DNA of 64,000 nt from Brachybacterium tyrofermentans (lineage in GTDB: Bacteria; Actinomycetota; Actinomycetes; Actinomycetales; Dermabacteraceae): positions 62,001 through 126,000 of the forward strand of contig NZ_JABUXW010000010.1 of the NCBI RefSeq assembly GCF_014897585.1, read 5' to 3'. A program made the position numbers and the translations under genes. Shown here piece by piece: positions 56,874 to 64,000 of the stretch; the first letter of the stretch is position 1, and the number at the start of each line of letters is the position of its first letter. Under the pieces are notes generated by a model that was given only the letters and a program-made list of their open reading frames with translations, had not been told where the DNA came from and did no database searches.

Positions 56874-58352
56874 TCAGTCGGTGCCGGCCTGGCTCGCCCG
56901 TCGCGCCACCTCGGCCAGGGACCCCGTGAGCGAGGGGTACACCGTGAACGTCCCGGAGACCTGCTCCGCGGTGAGCCGGTGGGCGACCGCGAGCGTGTAC
57001 GGCAGGATCAGCTCGCTCGCCCGTGGGGCCACCACCACGGCCCCCATCACGGTGTGCGACCCGGAGCGCACGATCAGCTTCACGAAGCCCTCGCTCAGTC
57101 CCTGCATCTTGGCGCGCGGGTTCGTGTCCAGGCCCAGCACGAGCACCTCGCCGGCGAGGACCCCGTCGGCGACGTCCTGCTCGCTCACGCCCACCACCGC
57201 GATCTCCGGGCTGGTGAAGATCGCTGAGGACACCTGCGTGGAGATCAGCGGGGAGACCGCATCGCCCAGGGCGTGATGCATGGCGATGCGTCCCTGCATC
57301 GCGGCCACCGAGGCGAGCGGGTACACCCCGGTGCAGTCGCCGGCGGCGTAGATGCCCCGCACGCTGGTGCGGGAGACGCGGTCGGTGTCGATATGGCCGC
57401 TGTCCTTCACGCGCACCCCGGCCTGCTCGAGGCCGAGCTCGCCCGTCCAGGGGATTCCGCCGAGTGCCATCAGCACGTGGCTGCCGGCGATCTCCTCCCC
57501 CGAGGTGAGCGTGACCACCACCCCGTTCTCGGTGCGGTGCGCGGACGCGGCACGGGTTCGTGAGCGCACGGTGACACCGCGGCGGGCGAAGGCGTCCTCG
57601 AGCACGTCGGCGGCGTCCCCGTCGGTGCCGGGCAGCACCTTCTCCCGGGAGGAGACCAGGGTGACCTCGCTGCCGAGGGCGCGATAGGCGCTCGCGAACT
57701 CGGCGCCGGTGACCCCGGAGCCGACGACGATCAGGTGCTCGGGCAGCTCCTCGAGGGTGTACAGCTGGGTCCAGTTCAGGATCCGCTCGCCGTCGCAGGG
57801 GGCGGAGTCCAGCTCGCGGGGACGGGCACCGACGGCGAGCAGGATCACGTCCGCCTCGCAGGCGGGCTCGAGCACCGCGGCGTCCTCCCCCGCGCCGTCC
57901 CGGATCTCGACGGTGGCCGGTCCCAGCAGCCGGCCGCGGCCCTCGATCACGCGGACCCCGGCCTCGCGCAGGGAGATGCGGACGTCCTCGGACTGCGCGG
58001 TCGCGAGCCGCTGGACGCGAGCGTTCACCGCCGCGAGGTCCACGGTCAGGGCCCCGGTCCCCGGGGCGGAGCCGTCGTCGGCCTGGCGGATGCCGAGCTC
58101 CTGGGAGGTGGCCACCTGGTCGAGCACGTCGGCGGTGGCGATGAGGGTCTTGGAGGGGACCACATCGGTGATCACTGCGGCCCCGCCGAGCCCACGGTCC
58201 TCGATGAGCACCGTATCGGCGCCGTGCCGGGCGGCGGTGAGCGCGGCCTCGTAGCCGCCCGGTCCGCCGCCGATGATCACGACCCGCGTGCGGTCACCGG
58301 AACGGGTCACTCGATGGGGGTCGGACGGAAGGGCAGTGCTGGGATCGCTCAC
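56874..58352 (-). CDS. lpdA: LpdA-type NAD(P)H quinone reductase/flavoprotein
   Basis: A 492-residue member of the flavoprotein disulfide reductase family. The FAD motif VVIIGGGPGGYEAALTAARH is intact, but the redox CxxxxC segment reads GGAAVITDVVPSKTLI, with both cysteines replaced, and the C-terminal HPTxxE is VYPSLTGSLAE. This matches LpdA (Rv3303c), a quinone reductase rather than a dihydrolipoamide dehydrogenase. NAD-binding VVGSGVTGAEFASAYRALG and MALGGIPWT are present. The GTG start follows GGAGA. It is divergent from the nucleoside phosphorylase gene. Confidence 0.88.
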   Translation of the reverse strand: MSDPSTALPSDPHRVTRSGDRTRVVIIGGGPGGYEAALTAARHGADTVLIEDRGLGGAAVITDVVPSKTLIATADVLDQVATSQELGIRQADDGSAPGTGALTVDLAAVNARVQRLATAQSEDVRISLREAGVRVIEGRGRLLGPATVEIRDGAGEDAAVLEPACEADVILLAVGARPRELDSAPCDGERILNWTQLYTLEELPEHLIVVGSGVTGAEFASAYRALGSEVTLVSSREKVLPGTDGDAADVLEDAFARRGVTVRSRTRAASAHRTENGVVVTLTSGEEIAGSHVLMALGGIPWTGELGLEQAGVRVKDSGHIDTDRVSRTSVRGIYAAGDCTGVYPLASVAAMQGRIAMHHALGDAVSPLISTQVSSAIFTSPEIAVVGVSEQDVADGVLAGEVLVLGLDTNPRAKMQGLSEGFVKLIVRSGSHTVMGAVVVAPRASELILPYTLAVAHRLTAEQVSGTFTVYPSLTGSLAEVARRASQAGTD

Positions 58353-58419
58353 GTCTCCATTGTGTCTCAGAAGGCTCGACAGGGGCCCGGTTCCGGTGTT
58401 GTGCGGGGCGTGGCTGCGT

Positions 58420-58425
58420 TACCTT
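58420..58425 (+). promoter_or_regulatory. Candidate -10 box (TACCTT), leaderless
   Basis: TACCTT ends 6 nt before the ATG at 58432; no Shine-Dalgarno is present in between. Confidence 0.4.
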
Positions 58426-58431
58426 CGATCC

Positions 58432-59304
58432 ATGACTGAAACCGCCTCTGACCCGTACCTGCTCGCCCGCGACGCCGCTGCCGCGATCGCCGAGGCCAGC
58501 GGGGTGGCCTCCCATGATCTCGCCCTGGTCCTGGGGTCCGGCTGGGCCGGTGCCGCGGACCTGCTCGGGGAGACCGTGTGGCAGGCCGACGCCACCACCA
58601 TCCCGGGCTTCCGCCCGCCGGCCGTCGCCGGCCACATCGGGACACTCCGCTCGATCCGTGTCGAGGGCAGCGATGCCCGTGCACTGGTGCTCGGTGCCCG
58701 CACCCACTTCTACGAAGGGGCCGGGGTCGGCGCCGTGGTGCACGGCGTGCGCACCGCCGCGGCCACGGGGGCCCGCACGATGGTGCTGACCAACGGCTGC
58801 GGCGGCATCGACCCGTCCTGGACCCCGGGCACTCCGGTGCTGATCAGCGACCAGATCAACTTCACGGGTGCCACTCCCCTGTCCGGGGCGAACTTCGTGG
58901 ACCTCACTGATCTGTACACCCCGGCGCTGCGCGACATCGCCCGGGAGGTCGATTCCTCGCTCGACGAGGGCGTCTACATGCAGTTCCAGGGGCCGACGTA
59001 CGAGACCCCCGCCGAGGTGCAGATGGCCCGGACCATCGGAGCGCACCTGGTGGGCATGTCCACCGCGCTCGAGGCGATCGCCGCCCGCGAGGCCGGGATG
59101 GACGTGCTCGGGATCTCCCTGGTCACGAACCTCGCCGCGGGCATCAGCGCCCAGGCGCTCAGCCACGAGGAGGTGCTCGAGGCGGGGCGGGACGCCGGTC
59201 CGCGGATCTCGGCGCTGCTCGCCGAGACGGTCCGTCGCATCACCGGGGGCGCACCGTCCTCGGCCGCTTCCACCTCCACCTCCACCTCCGGGGAGCAGTC
59301 GTGA
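58432..59304 (+). CDS. punA: Purine-nucleoside phosphorylase (trimeric type)
   Basis: A 290-residue PNP that splits inosine and guanosine with phosphate to base and ribose-1-P. It has the phosphate loop VLGSGWAG, LGARTHFYEGAG, NGCGGIDPSWTPGTPVLISD, YMQFQGPTYETPAEVQMART and GMSTALEAIAAREAGMDVLG. The motifs are those of the trimeric family. A Ser/Thr-rich tail (SSAASTSTSTS) ends the protein. The stop overlaps the phosphohexomutase start, which links ribose-1-P release to its mutase. Confidence 0.94.
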   Translation: MTETASDPYLLARDAAAAIAEASGVASHDLALVLGSGWAGAADLLGETVWQADATTIPGFRPPAVAGHIGTLRSIRVEGSDARALVLGARTHFYEGAGVGAVVHGVRTAAATGARTMVLTNGCGGIDPSWTPGTPVLISDQINFTGATPLSGANFVDLTDLYTPALRDIAREVDSSLDEGVYMQFQGPTYETPAEVQMARTIGAHLVGMSTALEAIAAREAGMDVLGISLVTNLAAGISAQALSHEEVLEAGRDAGPRISALLAETVRRITGGAPSSAASTSTSTSGEQS

Positions 59305-61022
59305 TGACCGCGCTGGACCAGGCCCTGCGCAGGCGCTCCGAGGCCTGGCTCGCGGACGATCCCGATCCGGCCACGCGCTCCGCTCTCAGCTCGCTGCTCG
59401 AGCAGGCCGTCTCCGGCGGAGAGGCCGCGATCGACGAGATCGCCGATGCCTTCTCCGGTGACCTCGAGTTCGGCACGGCCGGTCTGCGGGGCCGGATGGG
59501 TCCCGGCCCGAACCGGATGAACCTCGCGGTGGTCTCCCGCGCCGCCCGTGGTCTCGCCGACCATCTGCTGGGCGATCTCGAGCTCGCGGCGCCCCTGGTG
59601 GTGATCGGGTACGACGCCCGCTACAACTCGCAGGACTTCGCGCTGCGCTCCGCCGCGATCATGACGGCGGCCGGCTGCCGCGTGCAGCTGCTGGAGCGCT
59701 TCGGCCCCACACCGCTGGTCGCCTTCGGCGTGCGCCAGCTGGGCGCCGACGCGGGCATCGTGGTCACGGCGAGCCACAACCCGCCGGCCGACAACGGCTA
59801 CAAGGTGTATCTCGGAGGCCGGGCCCAGGAGTCCGACGGACAGGGCGTCCAGATCGTGCCACCCTCGGACGGGCAGATCGCCGCTCGCATCGCCGCCGTC
59901 GGCCCCGTGCTGGACATCCCGGTGGCCGACGCCGGCTGGGAGCTGCTGGGGGAGCAGCTGCGCGAGGACTATCTCGCGGCTATCTGCGCCCTTCCCGATC
60001 TCCAGGGGCCCCGCGACGTGCGGATCGTGCACACGGCGATGCATGGCGTGGGCACCGAGACGGCGCTCGCGGCGCTGCACCGCAGCGGCTTCGCCGAGGT
60101 GCACACGGTCGCCAAGCAGGCCGACCCTGATCCGGACTTCCCCACGGTCGCCTTCCCCAACCCCGAGGAGCCCGGAGCGATCGATCTGGCGCTCGAGCTG
60201 GCCCGCACGGTCGAGGCCGACGTCGTGATCGCGAACGACCCCGACGCCGATCGCTGTGCCGCAGCCGTGCTCGACCCGCATCTGGGCGACTGGCGGATGC
60301 TCACCGGTGACGAGCTGGGAGTTCTGCTCGGCGACCATCTGATCCGTCGGCACGGCTATCGCGGGGCCTTCGCCCGCTCGATCGTCTCCAGCCGCTGGCT
60401 GGGAAAGATCGCCGAGGCCGTCGGGGTGGACTCCCCCACCACGCTGACGGGCTTCAAGTGGATCGCCCGTGCCCCCGGCATCGTCTTCGGCTACGAGGAG
60501 GCGATCGGCTACTGCGTGCTGCCCGAGGTGGTGCGGGACAAGGACGGCCTCTCCGCAGGGCTGATGGTCGCGGAGATGGCGGCTCTCGCGAAGGCGGAGG
60601 GCACCACGCTGATCGGCCGGCTCGATGAGCTCGCCGCGGCGCACGGTCTGTTCGCCACCTCGCAGCTGTCCATCCGGGTGGAGGACCTCGCGCAGATCCC
60701 CGCCATGATGCAGCAGCTGCGCTCCGCCCCGCCCACCGCGCTGCTGGGCTCCGAGGTGGTCACCACCCAGGACCTGTCCCAGGGCTCGGTCGAGTCGACG
60801 GGCCTGCCGCCCACCGAGGGGATGCTGCTGCTCAGCGCCGAGGACACCCGCGTGGTGGTGCGCCCCTCGGGCACCGAGCCGAAGCTCAAGTGCTATCTGG
60901 AGGTCGTCCAGGACGTTCCCGCGGGAACGTCCGCGCCGGAGATGGCAACGATCCGCCAGCATGCCGGCGAGCGCCTGGCGCAGCTGAAGGACGAGCTGCG
61001 CGGGGTGCTCGGTCAGGCCTGA
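59301..61022 (+). CDS. Phosphohexomutase/phosphopentomutase (PgcA/PmmB type)
   Basis: A 573-residue alpha-D-phosphohexomutase: LEFGTAGLRGRMGPGPNRMN, the catalytic serine loop VVTASHNPPADNGYKVYLGG, metal site IANDPDADRCAAAV, sugar loop FGYEEAIGYCV and phosphate-binding RPSGTEPKLKCYLEV. Its place after PNP and before deoC suggests that it converts (deoxy)ribose-1-P to the 5-phosphate, besides glucose phosphates. The mycobacterial counterpart is Rv3308 (pmmB). GTG 59301 or ATG 59304 may start translation. It is distinct from manB at 1026. Confidence 0.9.
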   Translation: MMTALDQALRRRSEAWLADDPDPATRSALSSLLEQAVSGGEAAIDEIADAFSGDLEFGTAGLRGRMGPGPNRMNLAVVSRAARGLADHLLGDLELAAPLVVIGYDARYNSQDFALRSAAIMTAAGCRVQLLERFGPTPLVAFGVRQLGADAGIVVTASHNPPADNGYKVYLGGRAQESDGQGVQIVPPSDGQIAARIAAVGPVLDIPVADAGWELLGEQLREDYLAAICALPDLQGPRDVRIVHTAMHGVGTETALAALHRSGFAEVHTVAKQADPDPDFPTVAFPNPEEPGAIDLALELARTVEADVVIANDPDADRCAAAVLDPHLGDWRMLTGDELGVLLGDHLIRRHGYRGAFARSIVSSRWLGKIAEAVGVDSPTTLTGFKWIARAPGIVFGYEEAIGYCVLPEVVRDKDGLSAGLMVAEMAALAKAEGTTLIGRLDELAAAHGLFATSQLSIRVEDLAQIPAMMQQLRSAPPTALLGSEVVTTQDLSQGSVESTGLPPTEGMLLLSAEDTRVVVRPSGTEPKLKCYLEVVQDVPAGTSAPEMATIRQHAGERLAQLKDELRGVLGQA

Positions 61023-61070
61023 GGGCGCTCGCGCAGGTCTGAGGGCACAGACTCGGCACCGAGGTCGCCT

Positions 61071-61100
61071 CCGGAGCGCTCCTGACGCTGAGCGCTCCGG
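61071..61100. terminator. Bidirectional terminator hairpin, 10-bp perfect stem
   Basis: CCGGAGCGCT (61071-61080) and AGCGCTCCGG (61091-61100) are perfect reverse complements around a 10-nt loop, between convergent stop codons at 61022 and 61172. Confidence 0.75.
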
Positions 61101-61113
61101 GGACGAGACCTGA

Positions 61114-61150
61114 CGGGGAGCCTGTCCGCACTGCGCTGACGGGCTCCCCG
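61114..61150. terminator. Second terminator hairpin, 9-bp perfect stem
   Basis: CGGGGAGCC (61114-61122) pairs with GGCTCCCCG (61142-61150) around a 19-nt loop, 13 nt after the first hairpin. Tandem hairpins probably insulate the two convergent operons. Confidence 0.65.
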
Positions 61151-61171
61151 GGGCACTCGGGCTCCCGGAGA

Positions 61172-61837
61172 TCAGTACCCGGTGCCGGTGCCGCCGTCGA
61201 GGATGGCCTTCGAGGAGGACAGGCCCAGGCGGCTCGCACCGGCGGCGACCATCGCCTCGGCTGCCTCGCGGGTTCGGATACCGCCGGAGGCCTTCACGCC
61301 GAGTCGGTCGCCCACGGTGGCGCGCATCAGCTGCACGGCGTGCTCGCTCGCGCCCCCGGCGGGGTGGAAGCCCGTGGAGGTCTTCACGAAGTCGGCGCCG
61401 GCGCGCTCCGCGGCCTCGCACACGCCGACGATCTGCTCGTCCTCCAGCGCGGCGGATTCGATGATCACCTTCAGCACGACGGGCGTCGGAGCGGCGTCGC
61501 GCACGGCGCGGATCTCGGCCTCGACGGCGGCGAAGTCCCCGGAGCGGGCGAGGCCCACGTTGAGGACCATGTCGACCTCGTCGGCGCCCTTGGCCACGGA
61601 GTCCGCGGCCTCGGCGGCCTTGATCGCCGGGGCGTGCTGGCCGGACGGGAAGCCACACACGGTGGCGACCTTGACCGTGGTCTCCACGGGCAGCATCGAC
61701 GGGGAGACGCAGATCGAGTAGGTGCCGAGCTGCTCGGCCTCGCGGGCGAGCGCGTCGACATCCGCGCGGGTCGCCTCGGGCTTCAGGAGGGTGTGATCGA
61801 TGAGGGGTGCGAGCTGTGCGCGATCGAGAGTGGTCAT
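61172..61837 (-). CDS. deoC: Deoxyribose-phosphate aldolase
   Basis: A 221-residue class I aldolase that cleaves deoxyribose-5-P to acetaldehyde and glyceraldehyde-3-P. It has [58 protein letters not shown], the Schiff-base segment [16 protein letters not shown] and [20 protein letters not shown]. Length and motifs are complete. The ATG at 61837 is chosen by family alignment. It completes the nucleoside breakdown route with the PNP, mutase and thymidine phosphorylase genes nearby. Confidence 0.95.
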   Translation of the reverse strand: MTTLDRAQLAPLIDHTLLKPEATRADVDALAREAEQLGTYSICVSPSMLPVETTVKVATVCGFPSGQHAPAIKAAEAADSVAKGADEVDMVLNVGLARSGDFAAVEAEIRAVRDAAPTPVVLKVIIESAALEDEQIVGVCEAAERAGADFVKTSTGFHPAGGASEHAVQLMRATVGDRLGVKASGGIRTREAAEAMVAAGASRLGLSSSKAILDGGTGTGY

Positions 61838-61929
61838 AGGGAGATCTTCCCATGAGCGACGCTCTGAGGAGGCCATCACAGGTGCGCCCCGATGCCCGTG
61901 AGGCCGCCCTCCGCGCTCCCCCGAGCGCC

Positions 61930-61935
61930 TAGAAT
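61930..61935 (+). promoter_or_regulatory. Candidate -10 box (TAGAAT), leaderless
   Basis: TAGAAT ends 8 nt before the GTG at 61944, with no Shine-Dalgarno in between. Confidence 0.5.
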
Positions 61936-61943
61936 CGGCGGTC

Positions 61944-63005
61944 GTGACCACTGCTCCCGCCCCCTCCCGCGCGCCCCGCCGCATCGTCCTGCTCGCCGGC
62001 CCGTCAGGGAGCGGCAAGGGTGTCATGTCACGACGATCCGGGCTTCCGGTCCTGGGGCTCGACGACTTCTATCGCGAGCACGACGATCCCGGCCTCCCCC
62101 GCCGCTTCGGCATCGTCGACTGGGACGATCCCGCCTCATGGAACGCCGGCGCCGCTCTCGAGGCGCTGACGGCTCTCGCCCATGACGGCGCCGCCGAAGT
62201 CCCGGAGTACTCGATCTCCGCCTCGCGCCGCACCGGGACCACGCAGGTCGTGGCCGGGGACGCGCCGCTGATCATCGCCGAGGGAATCTTCGCCGCCGAG
62301 CTGATCGCCCCGCTCGCGGCGGCCGGCCTCCTGGCCGACGCCATCGTGCTGCACCGCCCCACCCCCGTCGTGTTCGCTCTGCGGCTCGTGAGGGATCTGC
62401 GCCAGAACCGCAAGCCTCCCCTGACCCTGCTGCGCCGGGGATGGGGCCTGGCTCGGGACCAGCGCGCCGATCTCGAGGGCTGGAGCCGAGCCGGGATGCG
62501 TCCCGAAGGACTGCACGCCGGGACCCGCTGGCTGCATCGGCTCACCGGCGTCGCGGACTGCGAGCAGCGGCACGCGCACGCCGCACGCGCCGGGGACGTC
62601 CTGCGGATCACGGCGGTGTGCTTCCTGCGCGAGGGGACGCACGGCACCGAGGTGCTGGCGGTGCGCAAGCGCGGCACCGGCTCCTATATGCAGGTCGGCG
62701 GCAAGCTCGAGGCCGACGAGAGCGCTCAGGAGGCGGCGATCCGCGAGGTCGCCGAGGAGATCGGCGTGACGCTGGCTCCCGAGGACCTCGCGCCGCTGGG
62801 CGACTTCGAGGCGGTCGCCGCGAACGAGCCGAACACGATGGTGTGCTCGACGGTGTTCATCTGTCGCACGCCGCTGCCGGAGCCGATCATCGTGCAGGCC
62901 GAGCTCGCCGATCACCGCTGGGTGCAGATCGGCGAGCCCGGCACCGGCGCCCGGCTGGCGCCGCTCATGGTCGAGCACATCCTGCCGGCGCTGCGGGCGC
63001 TGTAG
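61944..63005 (+). CDS. Uridine-kinase-like P-loop domain fused to a Nudix hydrolase
   Basis: A 353-residue single frame with two domains. Residues 1-215 resemble the uridine kinase-like proteins of actinobacteria: [42 protein letters not shown] and [20 protein letters not shown]. The P-loop reads GPSGSGKG (19-26), so the Ser/Thr that normally binds Mg-nucleotide is Gly26. Residues 225-350 form a Nudix hydrolase: its box runs from Gly253 through the REVAEEIGV end, with all conserved Glu residues. The neighbouring deoA, deoC and PNP genes suggest nucleoside or nucleotide metabolism. The Nudix half looks active; kinase activity is doubtful. Confidence 0.82.
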   Translation: MTTAPAPSRAPRRIVLLAGPSGSGKGVMSRRSGLPVLGLDDFYREHDDPGLPRRFGIVDWDDPASWNAGAALEALTALAHDGAAEVPEYSISASRRTGTTQVVAGDAPLIIAEGIFAAELIAPLAAAGLLADAIVLHRPTPVVFALRLVRDLRQNRKPPLTLLRRGWGLARDQRADLEGWSRAGMRPEGLHAGTRWLHRLTGVADCEQRHAHAARAGDVLRITAVCFLREGTHGTEVLAVRKRGTGSYMQVGGKLEADESAQEAAIREVAEEIGVTLAPEDLAPLGDFEAVAANEPNTMVCSTVFICRTPLPEPIIVQAELADHRWVQIGEPGTGARLAPLMVEHILPALRAL

Positions 63006-63054
63006 GCCCCGGGACCCAGGGCTCAGGATCCAGGACCCGGGCCCAGTTCCCGGC

Positions 63055-63104
63055 GCTCAGCACTCAGCACTCAGCACTCAGGCAATGCGGTCAGACGGAT
63101 GCGG
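63055..63104. repeat. Tandem CACTCAG heptamers and ATGCGGTCAG repeats at a convergent junction
   Basis: CACTCAG occurs at 63061, 63068 and 63075 (after a partial copy at 63055), followed by ATGCGGTCAG-type units at about 63085 and 63099 that run into the stop codon of the thymidine phosphorylase gene at 63105. A CCCGGG pair (63008/63036) before the repeats may form a terminator stem. Confidence 0.75.
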
Positions 63105-64000
63105 TCAGGCGATGCGGTCCATCACGATCTTCCGCGCGCGGACCGTGGTGCCGGGGGCGGCGAGGGTCCAGGACCCGTCGATCGACTCGAGCGCCCGGGG
63201 CATCCGCTCCGGGGTGTCGGTGTGCAGGCGGGCCAGGACGTCGCCGGCCTTCACCTCGTCGCCGATGTGCGCTTCGATCTCCACGCCGGCGGCGGCCTGC
63301 ACGGCCTCCCCCGGGCGGGAGCGGCCGGCCCCCAGACGCCAGGCGGCCACGCCCACGCCCATCGCGTCGAGACCGGTGACGACACCGTCCTCGGTGGCCC
63401 GGAGATCCTCGACGTGCTTCGCGACCGGCAGCGGGGCGTCGACGTCCCCGCCCTGGGCGGAGATCATCGCGCGCCAGGAGTCCATCGCCCGACCGTCGGC
63501 CAGTGCGGCCTCCACGTCGGCATCGTGCACCCCGGCCGCATCCAGCATCTCGCGGGCCAGTGCGCAGGTGAGCTCCACGATGTCCGCCGGGCCGCCGCCG
63601 GCGAGCACCTCGAGGGATTCGCGCACCTCGAGGCCGTTGCCCGCGGTGCGTCCCAGCGGTGCGGACATGTCGGTCAGCAGCGCGACGGTGTGCACCCCGG
63701 CGTCGGTGCCGAGCTCCACCATGGTGCGGGCGAGCTCGCGCGCATCCGCCTCGTCCTTCATGAAGGCACCGGCTCCGGTCTTCACGTCCAGAGTCAGCGC
63801 GGCTGTGCCCTCGGCGATCTTCTTGGACATGATGGAGCTGGCGATCAGCGGGATCGCCTCGACGGTCCCGGTGATGTCGCGCAGGGCGTAGAGCTTCTTG
63901 TCGGCCGGGGCGAGGCCCGAGCCGGCGGCGCAGATCACGGCGCCGGCGCTCTCGAGCTGAGCCATCATCTCGGCGTTGCTGAGGTCCGCGCGCCACCCGG
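63105..64000 (-). CDS. deoA: Thymidine phosphorylase (N-terminus outside window)
   Basis: The C-terminal 298 residues of a pyrimidine nucleoside phosphorylase; the frame runs off the window edge. GLAPADKKLYALRDITGTVE is the family signature; IASSIMSKKIAEGTAALTLD holds the catalytic Ser and Lys, and LDVKTGAGAFMKD follows. The C-terminal domain has GMGVGVAAWRLGAGRSRPGE and a swivelling hammerhead-like end (AHIGDEVKAGDVLARLH). It splits thymidine to thymine and deoxyribose-1-P, feeding the mutase and deoC. The nearest internal Met is not the start, because conserved sequence (RADLSNAEMM) continues upstream. Confidence 0.93.
   Translation of the reverse strand, partial: GWRADLSNAEMMAQLESAGAVICAAGSGLAPADKKLYALRDITGTVEAIPLIASSIMSKKIAEGTAALTLDVKTGAGAFMKDEADARELARTMVELGTDAGVHTVALLTDMSAPLGRTAGNGLEVRESLEVLAGGGPADIVELTCALAREMLDAAGVHDADVEAALADGRAMDSWRAMISAQGGDVDAPLPVAKHVEDLRATEDGVVTGLDAMGVGVAAWRLGAGRSRPGEAVQAAAGVEIEAHIGDEVKAGDVLARLHTDTPERMPRALESIDGSWTLAAPGTTVRARKIVMDRIA

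Overview
The window is about 70% GC and densely packed. Genes are joined by 4-nt start/stop overlaps, GTG starts are common, and the gene families are actinobacterial (WhiB, TIGR03089, DUF3499, DUF5719, an acyl-CoA carboxylase set with an epsilon subunit, LCP). It looks like a chromosomal segment of a high-GC Actinomycetota in the order Micrococcales. A member of the Dermabacteraceae such as Brachybacterium is my best guess, but this is inferred from gene content only. I see no rRNA or tRNA gene, insertion sequence, phage gene or CRISPR array.

Left block (1-11.2 kb): a truncated RDD membrane protein, a phosphomannomutase fused to a Trm112-like zinc ribbon, DUF3499, a zincin-fold protein that has lost its HExxH motif, DUF5719, a 1,156-residue membrane glycosyltransferase, a WhiB2-type regulator, a CofE-like ligase and TIGR03089. 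As I recall it, the mycobacterial manB-Rv3258c-Rv3259-whiB2-fbiA-fbiB neighbourhood has the same order, but fbiA/cofD is missing here.

Middle block (11.3-44.1 kb): a large cell-envelope glycan factory. One minus-strand operon (18.4 to 11.3 kb) encodes a galactan system: GlfT1-like transferase, a second GT2, UDP-galactopyranose mutase, GlfT2-like polymerase and a Wzm/Wzt ABC exporter. A divergent LCP ligase could attach the product to peptidoglycan. The rest holds a polyprenyl-phosphate sugar synthase, DUF2304, two 650-residue DUF6541 membrane proteins, an acyltransferase, six GT4-like or hybrid glycosyltransferases and a PglK-like ABC flippase. It also holds five genes (22612, 28685, 41245, 42261, 43367) that together match the Pseudomonas Wbp route to UDP-2,3-diacetamido-2,3-dideoxy-mannuronic acid. 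I infer a second surface polymer containing a diacetamido-uronic acid.

Right block (44.3-64 kb): conserved metabolism. It contains purE-purK, a two-component system, a class III adenylate cyclase, birA, acyl-CoA carboxylase beta and epsilon, a DUF885 peptidase, maf, biotin carboxylase/BCCP, an LpdA-type flavoprotein, purine nucleoside phosphorylase, phosphohexomutase, deoC, a uridine-kinase-like/Nudix fusion and a truncated thymidine phosphorylase (nucleoside salvage).

Two features recur. At least eight genes have a TANNNT -10 box 6-8 nt before the start codon, which suggests leaderless mRNAs. Many gene borders carry short, mutually unrelated tandem repeats.
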